Shown piece by piece: positions 33,156 through 47,117 of a stretch of DNA of 64,000 nt. Source of the DNA: Anthoceros angustus (lineage: Eukaryota; Streptophyta; Anthocerotopsida; Anthocerotales; Anthocerotaceae). Every line of letters starts with the position of its first letter. The first letter of the stretch is position 1. The notes beneath the pieces were generated by a model. The model saw only the letters and a program-made list of their open reading frames with translations. It had not been told where the DNA came from and searched no databases. The position numbers and the translations under genes were made by a program. The DNA is taken from assembly GCA_010909165.1 (NCBI GenBank), contig MU008161.1, positions 1,302,001 through 1,366,000 on the forward strand, written 5' to 3'.

Positions 33156-33533
33156 GAAATTGTAAATGAAATTGCTCTTTTCACTGTCACACCAGGTAGA
33201 AGTTTGATTGGACCAGATTTCGCTGCCGTTGGCAATAACTTGGCGACCTCTTCCGTCTCTGATTCCTCATCCGATTCATGCGCTTTCTCTTGATTAACTG
33301 ATGTGGGAGGGCTTTAGGAGTCCAACTCCAAATCTCCTCTTTAACTTCAACCACTTCCACTTTTTGTTCTTCTTCCTGTTATTGGACTCTTGGTCATTGA
33401 ACTTCTCCCTCCCCTTCTTGTCCTTCTTCAACTCATTCGGAGAGGAGTAGTTCTCATACTTGACCTGTCAAATTTACTAGCCAGATGAAGCTTGAAATTT
33501 TTTAAAAAATAGTCTACACTACTAGGGAGAGGG

Positions 33534-34061
33534 GTGTTTTACAAAACCCCTTTTGCAAATCTTCCAATTACAACGTCTACAAAAGAAGAGGCGATCCAGC
33601 AAGTCGACTCCGACTTCGCCTACTACCACTCAGAGCTCCTCAAGGCTCTGGAGGTCTTGTGCCACCCTAGGCAGGAGGGTGGGCCCCCAGAAGGGTCGGA
33701 AGGCGGTGCAAGGGAGGACGGACCCGGGGACAGCGCAGCCACGGGAGCCCTAGGAGCGCTGTTTGACGACGGCAGCAGCAGCAGCGAGGGAGAGCAACGG
33801 ACGGAGCCGGGAGGAGGAAGGGTCGCTACACCGGAGGTAAGCACTCGGCACCCTCACATGGAAGGAAGGGAGGCGGATCTTGGGGAGGCTGCGGAAAGGT
33901 CGCAACCGGGCATTCGGGAACCAAGGGAGGGCTCAGTGGATGAGCCCGTGATCAGCCCGGCAGGAGGCAGAGCCAGGAGCCTGCGGGTCCGGACTTTGTC
34001 CGGACTCCTGAGGAAAGGCCGGATCCCGAAGTCCGACCCCCTAAGGGAAGTCTGGACTTAG
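33534..34061 (+). other. Unrecognised GC-rich ORF, probably from a repeat element
   Basis: The 175-codon frame starts 'MFYKTPFANLPITTSTKEEA' and becomes Gly/Glu/Pro/Ser-rich. It ends where tandem GTCCGGAC repeats begin. No domain is visible. The sharp change from AT-rich DNA on the left to GC-rich text, and the repeat tail, suggest a piece of a mobile element. Confidence 0.25.
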
Positions 34062-34345
34062 AGGTCCAGACTCGAGTACAATGGCGCACAGGTCCGGACC
34101 TGCAGGTCCGGACTCGAGGAAAGGCGGATCCTCAAGTCCGACCCGTGAGGCAAGTCCGGACCCCGACGTCCGGACTCCAGAAAGAAGGCCGGACACAGGA
34201 AACCGTACCCCAGAGGGAAGACCGGACCTAGAGGTCCGGACTCCGGAGTACAATGGCGCCCAATTAACGCCTAACAATGGAGCCCAACGCCCAACAATGG
34301 CGCCCAACGCCCAACAATGGCGTCCAACGCCCGACAATGGCTGGC
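33975..34345. repeat. GTCCGGAC palindrome repeats and 'caatggcgcccaacgcc' repeats
   Basis: Between 33975 and 34250 the palindromic core TCCGGA recurs at least seven times, inside 'aggtccggactc'-like units of about 50-70 bp. From 34252 to 34345 a unit of about 20 bp, 'acaatggcgcccaacgccca', is repeated four to five times. Confidence 0.7.
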
Positions 34346-34659
34346 CATACAATGGCCTGCGAAAGGTGGGCATGTACGAACATGTACCATCGGGGTAATG
34401 CGCACTTGCTTGTGGTCGTGGAGGTGGTACCTGCTCACAATAAGAACACTTAAGAAAATGCAAAAGAGAGCGACGTAGTAGTATTAGAGCACTAACGCCC
34501 CCCCGCTCGACTTTTTTCCTCTCCATGCCACACTGTGTGTAAGGGCTAGTATTAATGGAGTGCGAGCTGCCGAGTGGCACGCCTTCGTATTCTTGAATGG
34601 ACGCGTTCATCATGCCCCCACAAAATAATCCCCACCAAATTTAAAATACCCCTCCCCGC

Positions 34660-35580
<921 letters not shown>

Positions 35581-35659
35581 CCTAAAAGAGTGCCATATCA
35601 TCCAATTAGAAACCCCCGTTGTAAACCGAGTCTTAAAACTTGCCACATCAGCGAAACTT

Positions 35660-38262
35660 AAACCAATTTACAATGGAGCACATGAGCCCGAGCACGACGC
35701 CTCCTCGAGGTGCTCCGGCATGGCATGTCGTCCCCACTTTCTGGCGTCTCCGTTGCCAAGCTTACCAGCTGTAGGCGGGCGGACTCCCTTGAGGCCGTCG
35801 GGGCCGCCTCCTCGCCTCTGCTGCGCCTCCTCACGGCTCGACGTTCTCCACCTCCCGTCGTTGTTCCAGCTCCGCCAGTTTGCGGGCCATGGAGCTGAGC
35901 TCCCCCTCTGCTTCCTGCAACCGGACGAGCAGCCGTTGCTTCTCCTCCAGTGCTTTCCTCCCTCCGTCTACTCTTTCCCGGAGGTCCGCTACTTCCTGCT
36001 CCAGGCGGGCCGGTATCCCCGTTCGACTCCTGACTTCCACCATCTCCTGCTGCAGCCTTGCGACGTCGAACTCCTTGCACCGCCGCCTTGCGACGTCGAA
36101 CTCCTTGCACAGCCGCCTATTCTCCTCCGTCTTCAGGCGGAGCTGGAGGCGTTCTATCTCCCGCTCGAAGTCTTGGATTCTCTCGTTGAGAACCCCCTGC
36201 TGCTCCGTCGTCTTGGGTTGCAACTCAAGGTGTCCTTCTTGTCCTCCATCTCTGCCGCCGCCTCTACCTCCTGCCCGGTGCACCACAGGTCCCCGATTTC
36301 CGGGTCTTGACCTCCGATGCCTCCTCACGGCTCGACTGCTTGCCCGCCTCCGCCTCTGCTGCGCCTCCTCGCCTTGAGGCCGCCTCCGCCTCCCTCCACC
36401 GGTTTCGATCACGTCGATAGTGATCGCGGTGTCTTGCTGGCCTCCGCTTCCCGTCGCCTTGGTGAGCCTCGGCTTGTGGGCCTCTGGCCGCCTCGGCAGG
36501 TCGCGAGCCCTCTCCGCCTCTGCTGCGCCTCCTCGCCGTTGGCGAGATCCTCGGCCGCTTGGGCCTCTGGCCGCCTCACCTCCTTGTTTGCTCGCCCGGT
36601 GAAGAAACTTAGTCCGTCTGTCGAATGGACGGACTTCTCTTCGGCCTCGGCGCTTCCCTCTTCGATGCGGCCGAGAGCCGCCTTCCTCCTCGCCTCTGGC
36701 CGCCTCCAAGCTGCTCACGGAGGAGCACCATGCGCCTCCTTGTGGCTTCCACCTCCTGGGTCTTCTCGGCCGTCCCGCAGAGACCCCAGAGCATACCGTC
36801 CATGACGGTAGCCAGGACCCGCCGTGTCTCTTCCACGGCTGCCATTGGTGAGGCCCCCAAAAAGTCCGTTGTGGGAGCGGGCATCTCACGGTCCGCCAAG
36901 GACCTCCATACCGCAGTCCGGAGCGAGTCCGGGCTGGGCTCTCCGGACCTAATCAGGTCCCTTAGGTCCTGAGTGCCGAGGTCCGGAGCCTCACCCTCCT
37001 TGGCCCTCTTGGCCGCCAATTCCTTATTCGCCCTCTTCGTCCTGGGGCTCGGAGGGGGTGAGGGGTTCGGGAGGGTGCCCTTCTCGCCTCTCCCGGTCGG
37101 CAGGACCGGCTCAGTGGGGTTCTTGCCGGTGACCTCCTGCTCCTTGGCGTCTCTTCGCCTTCTCACCGCCTCTTCAGCTTCTTGCCACTCCGTGGGCAGG
37201 GGCAAGGGCACGGGTGCCGTCCGGGGTGTTGCGTTGGCGGGTGGCACCGTCTTCCGCCTCTTTGGCCCCGACGAGTCCGTCTTATCGCCGGCACGATGCG
37301 CCTCCTCGCCTCTGGGCCGCCTCGGGACCTCCATACAGGACCGCCTCTGCTGCGGTGCTCGGTGGGGCACCAAGAGGAGGGAAGCGGGAATATCTTCCCA
37401 CACTTCTCTAGGTGGTGAGGGGTCCGTTCGACGTATGGAGTCAGGAATCCTCGGTCGTCCTCCTCCCGGACCCGTTTGGCCCTAGGGGGTCGGGCCTCCA
37501 CCTCGGGCGCCCTTGCCCGCTCCGCTTCCGGTAGGGCCGCCAGCCCTTTCCGGAGCGCCCGCTCTTCTTCCCCATCCTTCAGGAGGTCGTAGTGTCCCCA
37601 CACATGGATCAGATATGGGGACAGTCCGATGGAGGTGGCTTCTCGCACCTCAGCTTGTGGGCCTCCTGGCTGAACCTGGCGAAGACGATCCTTCCCCAGT
37701 CAGCCCTCTTTCCCCGCTGCAGCGCATGCAGGAACACCAATAAGTTGTCACCAAGGTGATCCACCTTGGTGAGCGAGTTCGATGGGCGATGATCCGCACG
37801 CCTCACCTCCGCCCAGCAGTCCGACATCAACCATCCGCTGGTTGTTGCTGCGTTAAGACGCCGCCTTCGCTGCCTCTATCTTTCCCCTCGCCTTGAGGGG
37901 TTCCGGGACTACGCCCCCAATCTCCTCTGCTGGGCGGTTGTAAGCCGCCCTCAGGACCTCCAAGGTCCACCTCCTGGGATCCTCCCGGAGGTTCTTGGAT
38001 CGAACCTCCTTGTTGGCCGCTGCCAACATCTTCCGGGCGAACTCCCGGACTAGGGTGACACTGTCAAATGTCCAGACAGCCTGGAACACGTCCAGGTGCC
38101 ACTCCTCGACCAATCCTCCCGCCTCCTCCAGCCACGGCCCAAAGTCCGGATAGCGCCGGGTGACAATGTTGCGCTCCACCAGTTCCATGGCGCCCATACC
38201 TCCGCAGCCTTCTTGGGTCCCATCGCCTTCTTCTTCTTACTCCGCTGTAGACGATTGTCCGT
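35660..38262 (-). mobile_element. GC-rich repeat element with gag-like or ORF1-like coding remnants, copy A
   Basis: On the minus strand, frames at 38197-37853 ('YPDFGPWLEEAGGLVEEWHL', 'FQAVWTFDSVTLVREFARKM'), 37830-37609 ('VDHLGDNLLVFLHALQRGKR', 'ADWGRIVFARFSQEAHKL') and 37648-36609 ('GLSPYLIHVWGHYDLLKDGE', then Arg/Glu-rich coiled-coil text) read like one broken protein. The 'GDNLLVFLHAL...DWGRIVF...SPYLIHVW' order recalls the ORF1/gag-like proteins of plant retroelements, but I cannot name the family. From 36600 down to 35660 the text is dominated by heptad-like Glu/Arg/Leu segments. Frames are broken many times. Confidence 0.4.
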
Positions 38263-39745
38263 GATCGCTGGCACGATGCGCCTCGTGGCTTCCACCTCCT
38301 CGGTCTTCTCGGCCGTCCCGCCGAATGGACCGGACTTCTCTTCGGCCTCCCGCCGTGTCTCTTCCACGGCCGCCATTGGTGAGGCCCCAAAAGTCCGCTG
38401 GGAGCGGGCATCTCACGGTCCGCCAAGGACCTCCATACTGCCCCGAGCGACAGCCGGGCTCTCCGGACCTAATCAGTCCCTTAGGTCCCAGTGCCGAGGT
38501 CCGAGTCTCACCCTCCTTGGCCCTCTTGGCCGCCACCTTTTATTCGCCTCTTCGTCACAGGGCTCGGAGGGTGAGGGGTTCGGGAGGGTGCCCTTCTCAC
38601 CGCCTCTGCTGCGCCTCCTCGTGGCTTCCACCTCCCGCCTCCTCGCCTTGAGCGCCTCTTCTCGCCTCACCTCCTTGTTGGCCGCCACCCGCGGGGCAAG
38701 GCACGGTGCCGTCGGTGTTGGCGTTGGCGGGTGGCACCGCCTTCCGCCTCTTTGGCCCCGACGAGTCCGTCTGTCCGAGTCTCACCTCCTTGGCCCTAGG
38801 GGTCGGGCCTCCACCTCCTTGGCCCTAGGGGTCGGGCCTCCACCTCCCGCCTGACCGCCTCCCCGCACCGTCGGCCCGGGGGCACGAAGAGGAGGAAGCG
38901 GAATATCTTCCCACACTTCTAGGTGGTGAGGGGTCCGCTCTGCACGTATGGAGTCCGAATCCTCCCGCCTCCTCGTGGCTTCCACCTCCCGCCTCTTTGG
39001 CCCTAGGGGTCGGGCCTCCACCTCCGGCGCCTTGCCCGCCTCCGCTCGGGTAGGGCCGCCCTTTCCCGAGCGCCCGCTCTTCTTCCCCATCCTTCAGAGG
39101 TCGAGTGTCCCACACATGGATTAGATATGGGGACACCCGATGGAGGTGGCTTCTCGCCTCTGGGCCGCCTCCTCCCGGAGGTTCTTGATCGAACCTCGCG
39201 AAGACGATCCTTCCCGTCGGCCCTCTTCCGCAGCGCATGCAGAACACCAATAAGTTGTCACCAAGGTGATCCACCTTGGTGAGCGAGTTCGATGGGCGAT
39301 GATCCGACTCGCCTCACCTCGGCCCAAGCAGTCCGACATCAACCATCCGCTGCGCCTCCTCAAGCCACGCCACCGCCTCCGCCTCTATCTTTCCCTCGCC
39401 TTGAGGGGTTCCCGGACTACGCCCCCAATCTCCTCGCCTCTGGGCGATTGTAAGCCGCCTCGGGACCTCCAAGGTCCACCTCCTCGATCCTCCCGGAGGT
39501 TCTTGATCGAACCTCCTTGTTGGCCGCCAACATCTTCCGGCGAACTCCGACTAGGGTGACATCAAATGTCTGCAGGAACACGCCCAGTGCCACTCGACCA
39601 ATCCTCCCGCCTCAAGCCACGCCCAAAAGTCCGGATAGCGGTGACAATGTTGCGCTCCACCAGTTCCATGGCGCCATACCTCCGCAGCCTTCTTGGGTCC
39701 CATCGCCTTCTTCTTACTCCGTAGACGATTGTCCGTGATCGCCGG
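38263..39745 (-). mobile_element. Copy B of the GC-rich repeat element (tandem, corrupted)
   Basis: This is a direct repeat of about 36727-38262, shortened by many small losses. CAG/CTG positions of copy A are again the places most often altered (37949 'ccctcaggacc' against 39455 'cctcgggacc'; 'gccgctgccaac' against 'gccgccaac'; 'gacactgtcaaatg' against 'gacatcaaatg'). Strings such as 'gcctcctcgtggcttccacctcc' occur several times here where copy A has other text. From 39746 the sequence becomes unique. Confidence 0.75.
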
Positions 39746-40299
39746 CACGATGCGCCTCAGCCGCCTCCAACCCCAAAGGTGAGCGCGGCAGGTGCCTCGA
39801 GGCTCGGAGAGATAGCGCCAGAGGGCAGGGTTGCGGAGCGCAAGAGACTGCGAGAATTGTCTCGAGGTCGCACAGAGAAATGACCCTTCTCGTCGGCCAC
39901 GTCGTCGGGAGTAACCGCTGGGCGGGAGGGTGCCCCTTCCCTAAACTAGTGGGGGCGCCCTGTTGAAACACTCGGGCTCTACGCTCGACGCTTTTCACGG
40001 CCGTGCTTGCAGCCTCTCGACGCGCGAATTCATAAGAGAAAGCGAATCCAGCGACCAAGATAGCTGGAAATCATAGTAGAGTAGTGAACTCCTAACTTTC
40101 CACACATACATACAGATGTCATTAGTATGTTAACGTTCATTATCTATATATTGATGAAATATGTTGAATTCTTTTAAATATAGATGAAATAAGTTGAATT
40201 CTTGTGTAGTGACAAATTAATTATCTGCTGTCTAGCCAATGATCGCGGTGCTTAATAAATATCATAGTAAAATGAATTTTTCTAGTCCCCGATTTTGAT

Positions 40300-40560
40300 A
40301 TCCTTGGTGTGGTAGGCAGTTACAAGATTGGCAACAACGGGGTTAGTCCCCCTGGTCCAGTGCCCTTCTAAGGGTTGTTTCCCCTTCTCTTGAGGTAGAT
40401 GGGTTTTTCCATCTCTTTTTCATAATAAAGTCTCTAGGGCTCTCTTTTGCTAGTGCTTTCAAGTGTTTTCTAGTGCTCTCAAGTATTCCCTATCGCTTTC
40501 AAGTGTTACACAAACCCCGCTAAACCGGAGTGCGCCGGTTTCTTTAGTGTGAGATTTTAA
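40300..40560 (+). other. LTR-like segment with three 22-bp repeats
   Basis: The stretch has a polyadenylation signal ('aataaa', 40424-40429) followed by three copies of 'tagtgctttcaagtgttt'-like units (40452-40508) and a short tail. This pattern is common at the R/U5 part of LTRs. No primer site, gag or pol is next to it, so a solo LTR is only a possibility. Confidence 0.3.
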
Positions 40561-43250
40561 GGCATGATATCATCTCCAATCGCTATGTTGACCTATTTAC
40601 ATTCAACCTTTTTATAATAGAAATGTATGCAATATTCCACTAAGCGGTATATGATGTAGGAGGGACAGCACTACAAGATGGCCTTTGAAGGAACTTCAAT
40701 GTCTCATGAATCCTAAGAGGGGTTGTTGCCAGCCGCGTTCTTCAATTATCCGTAAAGGTTTGATCACAGCCCTAATTCAACTGCACATCCCCAACAATTC
40801 AAAGTTAATGGCGACGACATAAAGTGAATCCATAATACCGACAATGTGACATGAATGCAGCATGACGCACTGTCGCGCACGCGAGGGCGCTTGGGGTAAA
40901 CCGTGACCCGCGAACATTGGAAAATGGCAGAGAGTCTTCATCTTCGGGTGTGAGGAAGTAAGTAGCCCTGTGGCTTAATGTGACAAGTCCATGTCGTGTT
41001 ACGTGCTTAACTACCAGCTAGGTTAGATGTTAGACTACCTACGCCTACAAGCCATCTCCCCAGGGATCAGCTAGGGTTGCCTTCATCAAGCATGTCAAGC
41101 TTAGCTTGTCCTTCACGGTTGCGTGCACCGTGACACGCACTACAAAGATTCTATCGGCACCAGCAATATACTCCTACCTGTATTGTTGTAATAGACAAAG
41201 TCTTTAAGTGTGACATGTCAATAAGAGCCTACAACATATGTGTGGGCTACGGACTTCCCTTGGGGGTTAGGAAATAAGTTGGGTTTTGTTTTTTTTCGTA
41301 GGTCCGAAGTGTTGAATAAGGCGGAAAAGGAGGAATAAGCGCGGACGGCGCTCCGGACTGTGCTCCGGAGTGTACTGCGGACTCATGAGCAGGTAACGGA
41401 CCCTGGTACCACTACGACGAGCCACGGACCGCGCACCGGGGTATCGGGATAAGTCCGGACCCCACTCTGGGTCAAAACAGGATAAGTACGCCAGGGAAAG
41501 TAACTTAGAAGTTGAATCGTGAGTCAGACAGAGCGGCGCCACGTGGACGGTCCTGAATGAAAGACGGGCATGCAGCAGGCCAGACCGATGCTGTATGGTG
41601 TATTCACGCCTTGTTGGCCAGAAGGCCGAGTAGGCGGAAGCGCAAGGTGAGAGTAAGCCATGCAGACCTCTGGCAGTTACGGACATGTAGTAACTGCTAC
41701 ATATCATGAATTGGGGCACAGCGTGAAAACCGATCGCCGTGTCACAGTTCCAGCAGTGGAGGAGCTGGTTTAGGCGTTCATGCGTTGAGATTTAAAAAAA
41801 AAAGGGTAATGAACGAATCCGTGAGTTTCACAATTTGTTATGGTGACAAACACCATAGATACCAACTGCTGACATTTATAAGAACGCCGTGATTAAGCAT
41901 CATGAGCTTAGATCGGTACTTAGATGGGGTGCCTAAAGGAAGTGGATGCCCTTGGTGCAAGTAGCTTAGGCACACCATTGTATAAGTTGTTAAGTACCAA
42001 GTCCCATGACGGAAATCCGTCCTTAGTGGACTTCAATAAAATTCTTCTTCTTCTATTGCATCTAGTCTAAGGCTTCCGGCCTACTAGACTGGTCGACATA
42101 TGTAGTAGGGGCAATCCGGCTTAGGGAGCATTTCTGAGAGAAGTCGTAAGCCAGGGATGCTGAGCAGCCAGGCACTGTGAGCCACATTACATCTTCCCGA
42201 GCAACAAAGGTGAACATGCCCTGAAGGGGGCTCCTGTCGAGTAGCCTCATGTAGGTCTCTGCTGGGACACGGCCAATCCAGTTGTGAATGTTGGCCTCAT
42301 AGGCGCCATTCTCACTGACTTCTTCTCCCGCTAGTAAAAGCCGCCCTCGATGCTCCAGCAGGTTGCAGGACAGGGACCTTTGTCACCTTTCAAACTAGGT
42401 ACTGGCACAGCGAGATAAAGTCATTGAAATCATGAATTGAAGTATCCTATTTCTTCAACTTCGAGATATATGGGTGGTGATTCTTCTAACCACAAGGATC
42501 TTGCTCGTTGGTGTGGAAAGTGGGGAGCTATGGTTTAAGACACGAAGATTGGCTTATCTACGCCTTATCACGGTCCACACAGGCCATACCGATGGGCAAG
42601 AGAGGATCCAATCTTGGCTGCATCAAGGACAGAGGGCATAGTTAATCGGACATTCCCCCATCTGGCCTCGGGCTGTTGCCTTGAATTCGTACGTCTCCCT
42701 TGCTCCACCTGGCTCCCGTCGAGCAGGTCGTTAAGGTCGCCTTGCACAACCATCTGGCATAAGTTTGCTCAAGGTGCACAGTCGTGGTAGCCAGTTCCTT
42801 TAAGCGTTCTGATAGAGCCAAAGAGCGCGCCCACAGCCACTGGAAAGTTGTGTGTTGACGTGTAGAGGTCAACAAGTACCCATTGGAGTACTCCTCAAGT
42901 GAACAGTTCGATCACACCTGTCAATCACTCTATGACTCACTCTGCACCGATGCATTCACATTCCCGGTTAACTGGGCTCTGGAAATAATGCTGTCAAATA
43001 ATGTTCCTCATGTCACCGGGACACGAGGAACTAGAGTTCAATTGAAACGAAGAACCATACAACGAAGACAGAACAGAGAAAGCGTAACGCCTTTCGTCTG
43101 TCCATGTTGGGAACACTTTTATCTACCAAAACTTCGGGCACAACTGGCATCGTGCTCAGGATGATGCCAAGCGGAGCACAACAACTGTACCACAGGTACA
43201 TCACCCTCCGAGTCAACACTTCATGTTTTATCATCCTCTCATTCAGCACT
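40560..43250. other. Intergenic DNA, repeat-like, no gene recognised
   Basis: The segment 41280-41480 carries several 'ctccggac'/'gtccggac' strings that recall the repeats at 34.0 kb. A polyadenylation-like 'caataaaatt' lies near 42035, followed by frames at 42250-42062 and 42875-42568 (minus) that I do not recognise. I see no tRNA or rRNA. Confidence 0.4.
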
Positions 43251-46200
43251 TCATTGAGCAGATGCCAACTCCTTACGCAGCAACTTTGCACTGTTCACCA
43301 AGTTTGTCAGGGCTGGAATAACTTCGGCGTATTTCCTGGTCTTGAGTCCACAGTCGGGGTTGATCCACAACACCTTCAGGTCCAAAACTGCCAACATCTG
43401 GAATGCGAGATTTGTGGTTCAGAGTTAGCAACGCCACTTTCACACAAAGTAAACGAAGTCAAGGCCACAGTTGAGAATCTCACCTTCCGGACACGCTCAG
43501 CCATTTCTTCTGTGTCCGGCACACGCGGTGAATGAATATCGTACACTCCAGGGCCAATGCCTGCACCGTAAGTTACTCCCTCACGGAACACAGACAGCAG
43601 CTTCTCATCAGAGCGGGAATTCTCAATGGTGATGACATCAGCATCCATATCAATGATAGAGTGGATGATATCATTGAAGTGAGAGTAACACATATGAGTG
43701 TGAATCTGCAAAAGTGACAAGCCCATATCAGTTAGGCACAAGAAACCATAATACTGTGGCGTTGTCAAATGCGCAACAGTACCTGAGTTGTGTCCTTCAC
43801 CCCAACGGCGGTTATGCGGAAGGCATGCACAGCCCAGTCAAGATAGCTGGCCTGTTCTGACTTTCGAAGAGGCAACCCTTCTCTCAAAGCAGCTTCATCA
43901 ATTTGGATCACCTACAATAACATGATCGCAATGGCAATGAGTTAAGTAAGTTGAGAACAAATGAGGACAAACAGAAGTAAGAGGCCATGGAGCTACTTTA
44001 CTGATACCTGGATTCCAGCAGCTTCAAGGTCCTCGACTTCATCCTTGATAGCCAGGGCAATCTGCAGCGTTGTCTCAGACCTGCCAGTACCAGCAGAGTG
44101 GCGCTTGTTAAAATCCAAATGTCTAGAGACAGTTCGATGTGGTCAGAAGAGCGACAGCAATCATGTTACTAACCGAGGCTGATCGTTCCGAACAAATGAC
44201 CAGTTGAGAATAGTGACAGGCCCTGTTAGCATTCCCTTCATCGGGCGTGCTGTGAGACTCTGGGCATACTTGGACCAAGTCACGGTCATTGCAGTTGGCC
44301 GGCTAACATCTCCAAAGATGATTGGTGGCTTCACACATCGGGATCCATACGATTGGACCCACCCATTGGCAGTGAACACAAATCCTTTGAGCTGCTCACC
44401 AAAGTACTCCACCATATCATTCCGCTGCAGACAAAGCCCAAGCAAGATTAGCCTTTGTCCCAACTGATGATGCCATAGAACTCAAGGGCGCAGAACTCAC
44501 CTCTGGTTCTCCATGTACAAGCACATCAATGTCAAGATCCTCCTGCAGCTTGACAACCTTTGCAATTTCTGCCTGGATAGCTTTGACATACTCGTCTTCT
44601 GATACCCTGAACACAGTGAATTCGCCATGATGTTAGAAGTGCTCACCACGATTTATAACTTCCCAATCACCTGAAGACATTTATAATACTCACTTATTGC
44701 TCTTGAAGTCTCTGCGGACTCTCCTCAACTCTGGAGTCTGTGGGAACGAGCCGATGGTGGTCGTTGGCAAAATCGGAAGCTTAAGGTGCTTCTGCTGCTC
44801 CTGCAGGCGGTGGTGGACAGGTGATGCTCGCCTGTGCTCCGAGCCCTTGAGAGCCTTGATCTGAGAGGGAAGAGACACAACTTAGCACGTTTTTATCATC
44901 CAGATATGGCTGCAGGGCACAGCTGCGCCTCAAAGGTCAGAGAACTAACAGCTTCCTGGACCGCTTTGTCATGAACCCTTGGCGACGACCTCCTTGAAGC
45001 TTGGGCAGCAGCATTTGCCGCAAAGAAATCCTGCTCACCAATACCGCACACAACGACACTAGTTTCAGTGCACTGATGACAGAAAGTCCACTCAAAAGCT
45101 TGAAACTGGAGAGAAATGGTGCATCCATCTTAGCTCATGTACCTCATCTTTCTTTCCTGCAAGAGCATTGGCAAGAGCTACGACTTCCACCACTTTCTGA
45201 GCAGCAAATGCTAGCCACGACTTAAGCTCAGCATCCAGCTTTGTCTCATTGCTCAAGTCAACGGCGGTGTGGAGCAAAGAGCTTGAAGTTGAAACCACCA
45301 AGTTCTCTGTGCACGGTCATTGCAGATCATACCAGATTAAAAACCGAACACAGAACCCACATCCACGGAGATTCCATCTCCCGTACTGCTCCGCAAGAGA
45401 CAAAACGACAGTCCATACCTTTTCCAACTTGCTTCTGTAACTGCTCAAGGAGAGCAAATGAGGCTAAAAGGTCATTAGCCCAAATGTTACGACCATCAAC
45501 CACTCCTGCAAACAGAGTCTTGCCTCTTGGGAAGCCGATTTCCTTGATCAGTTCCAAGGTCTTTGTCCCACGGACAAGGTCCAGCCCTATAGCGGAGATG
45601 CTATCAAGCTCAGCCAGGAGCCTGAGGACAGAAAAAGGTGAGTCCCGTCTCGAGAGCCTGTTCCATCCGAAAAGAGTACAGCAACAGATCGATGAAAAGA
45701 AACTAAATGCCCACTCACTTGTATGCTCCCACAGGGATGTCTGCGAAATACGTCTGGAGAATGAACTTGGTGTTCCCAATGTCAGAACCCAAGAGAGCAT
45801 ACGCTTTGCGGAAAGCATCTAGCTTGCTGGCCTCCAAGTCCAACACAAGTGCAGGTTCATCAAACTGCACCCACTTGGCACCTGCTTCCTTCAACTCAGA
45901 AACCAACTCCCTGATCACACACCCAAGGAAACGACCGTCAACAACATGCTACCAGGCAGCATCGACAAGCCAACGAGCCTCCGCGTGCAGAAGTACTCAC
46001 TTGTAAACGGGGAGGACGGCGTCCAGGAGAGAAAGCAGATCGAACGCCTTGTCGACACCCTTGGCGGGCTTGGCTAGCAATAAATAGGTGACGGGACCCA
46101 CAAGCACAGGGACTGTCTCGACACCGATCTGCTTCAGACGCGCGTACTATTATTAGTCAGATCCGATGAAAAAACAGTCGATAAAACCACTTTCACTTCC

Positions 46201-46792
46201 ACAAGAGCGATTCCTGCCACGTACCGACTTGGCTTCCTTGTACTCCTCAACCGCCTTGCGCGACGACAGCTTGAACTTGGTATCCGGGCTCAACTCCGGG
46301 ACAATGTAATGGCTACGCGAGATGGATCGGGCAAACCCGCAGATTGTAATCAGAGCAATGCCTTCCCCACAGCAGGCAGCAGCAGCAGCCAAACACAAAG
46401 AGACGGATCCAACAGCAAAGGCAGCGGACGCGGCGCACTCACTAGTTGGTGTCGAACCACTTGGTCATTTCCATGGCCGGCTGGGATTTGTTCCCGCGGG
46501 CCATGGAGAAGTAGACGTCGAATCCCACTTCTCCGCCATCCCAGCCGTATCGGGGAGGCACGGCTCCCAGCGCGGCGGTGGTGTCCAGCACCTGGTCGTA
46601 GAAGGAGAAGGTGTTGCTGGGAATGTAGCGCACGCCGGCGTCAGCCGCCTGCTTCCAGATAGCCAGGCGGAGCTCCTTGGCGACCGTCTCGAGAGCGGCG
46701 GCGTCGCTCTTGCCATCCCAGAACGACTCCAGCGCGAACTTGAGCTCCCTCTTGGGGCCCATGCGCGGGTAGCCGACGATGTGGGAAGCCAT
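43251..46792 (-). CDS. METE: Cobalamin-independent methionine synthase (METE)
   Basis: Fourteen exons on the minus strand: 46792-46443, 46312-46225, 46131-46001, 45910-45719, 45621-45419, 45306-45143, 45030-44950, 44860-44694, 44606-44501, 44424-44174, 44080-44008, 43911-43783, 43705-43484 and 43397-43251. They total 2304 bp (767 residues). All introns are GT-AG, 76-130 bp. The protein starts '[20 protein letters not shown]' and ends '[13 protein letters not shown]'. Zinc ligands are seen in '[11 protein letters not shown]' (His-x-Cys), '[11 protein letters not shown]' (Glu) and '[11 protein letters not shown]' (Cys). It transfers the methyl group of 5-methyltetrahydrofolate polyglutamate to homocysteine, in the cytosol or plastid. 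No transit peptide is visible, so the cytosolic form is likely. Intron 10 uses a downstream acceptor at 44081; the one nearer the donor would add a stretch absent from the family. Confidence 0.97.
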
Positions 46793-47117
46793 CTCTTGTT
46801 GCAGCACCTGCAGGCAGGGACCCCGAGAGCTCAGAATTCCCGCCAAGAACCAGTCTCGATCCGAGATTACGCTTCTGCGCCAAGAAGCAAGCAGGCAGCC
46901 CAGATCGGATCCCAATTCCACTGCTCGACACGAATGCGCGCAATTGCTCGCATCAGAATTCAATGAGGAGGAGACGGGAGCGACCACGCACCGGCCCTCG
47001 CAAGCAGCAGCAGTGCGCAGAGAAGCTTGAGACGTCGAGGGAAGCGCACGCGGTCCGGGATCAAGCGAGGAGAGCTCGAGGCATGCTGCAGACTTCTTCC
47101 CAGCTGTAATATATAAC
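46793..47117 (-). promoter_or_regulatory. METE core promoter and leader, TATA box at 47107-47117
   Basis: On the minus strand 'gttatatatta' (47107-47117) is a good TATA box, about 315 bp above the ATG. The implied leader contains a short upstream ATG frame and a plausible intron: donor 'gtgcgt' near 46991, acceptor 'cctgcag' near 46814, just above the start codon. The leader intron is an inference. Confidence 0.5.

Noticed and set aside
44081-44135. Alternative METE exon 11 acceptor nearer the donor, adding about 18 residues
   Set aside because: The downstream acceptor at 44081 keeps frame and gives the family's exact spacing; the extension has no counterpart.
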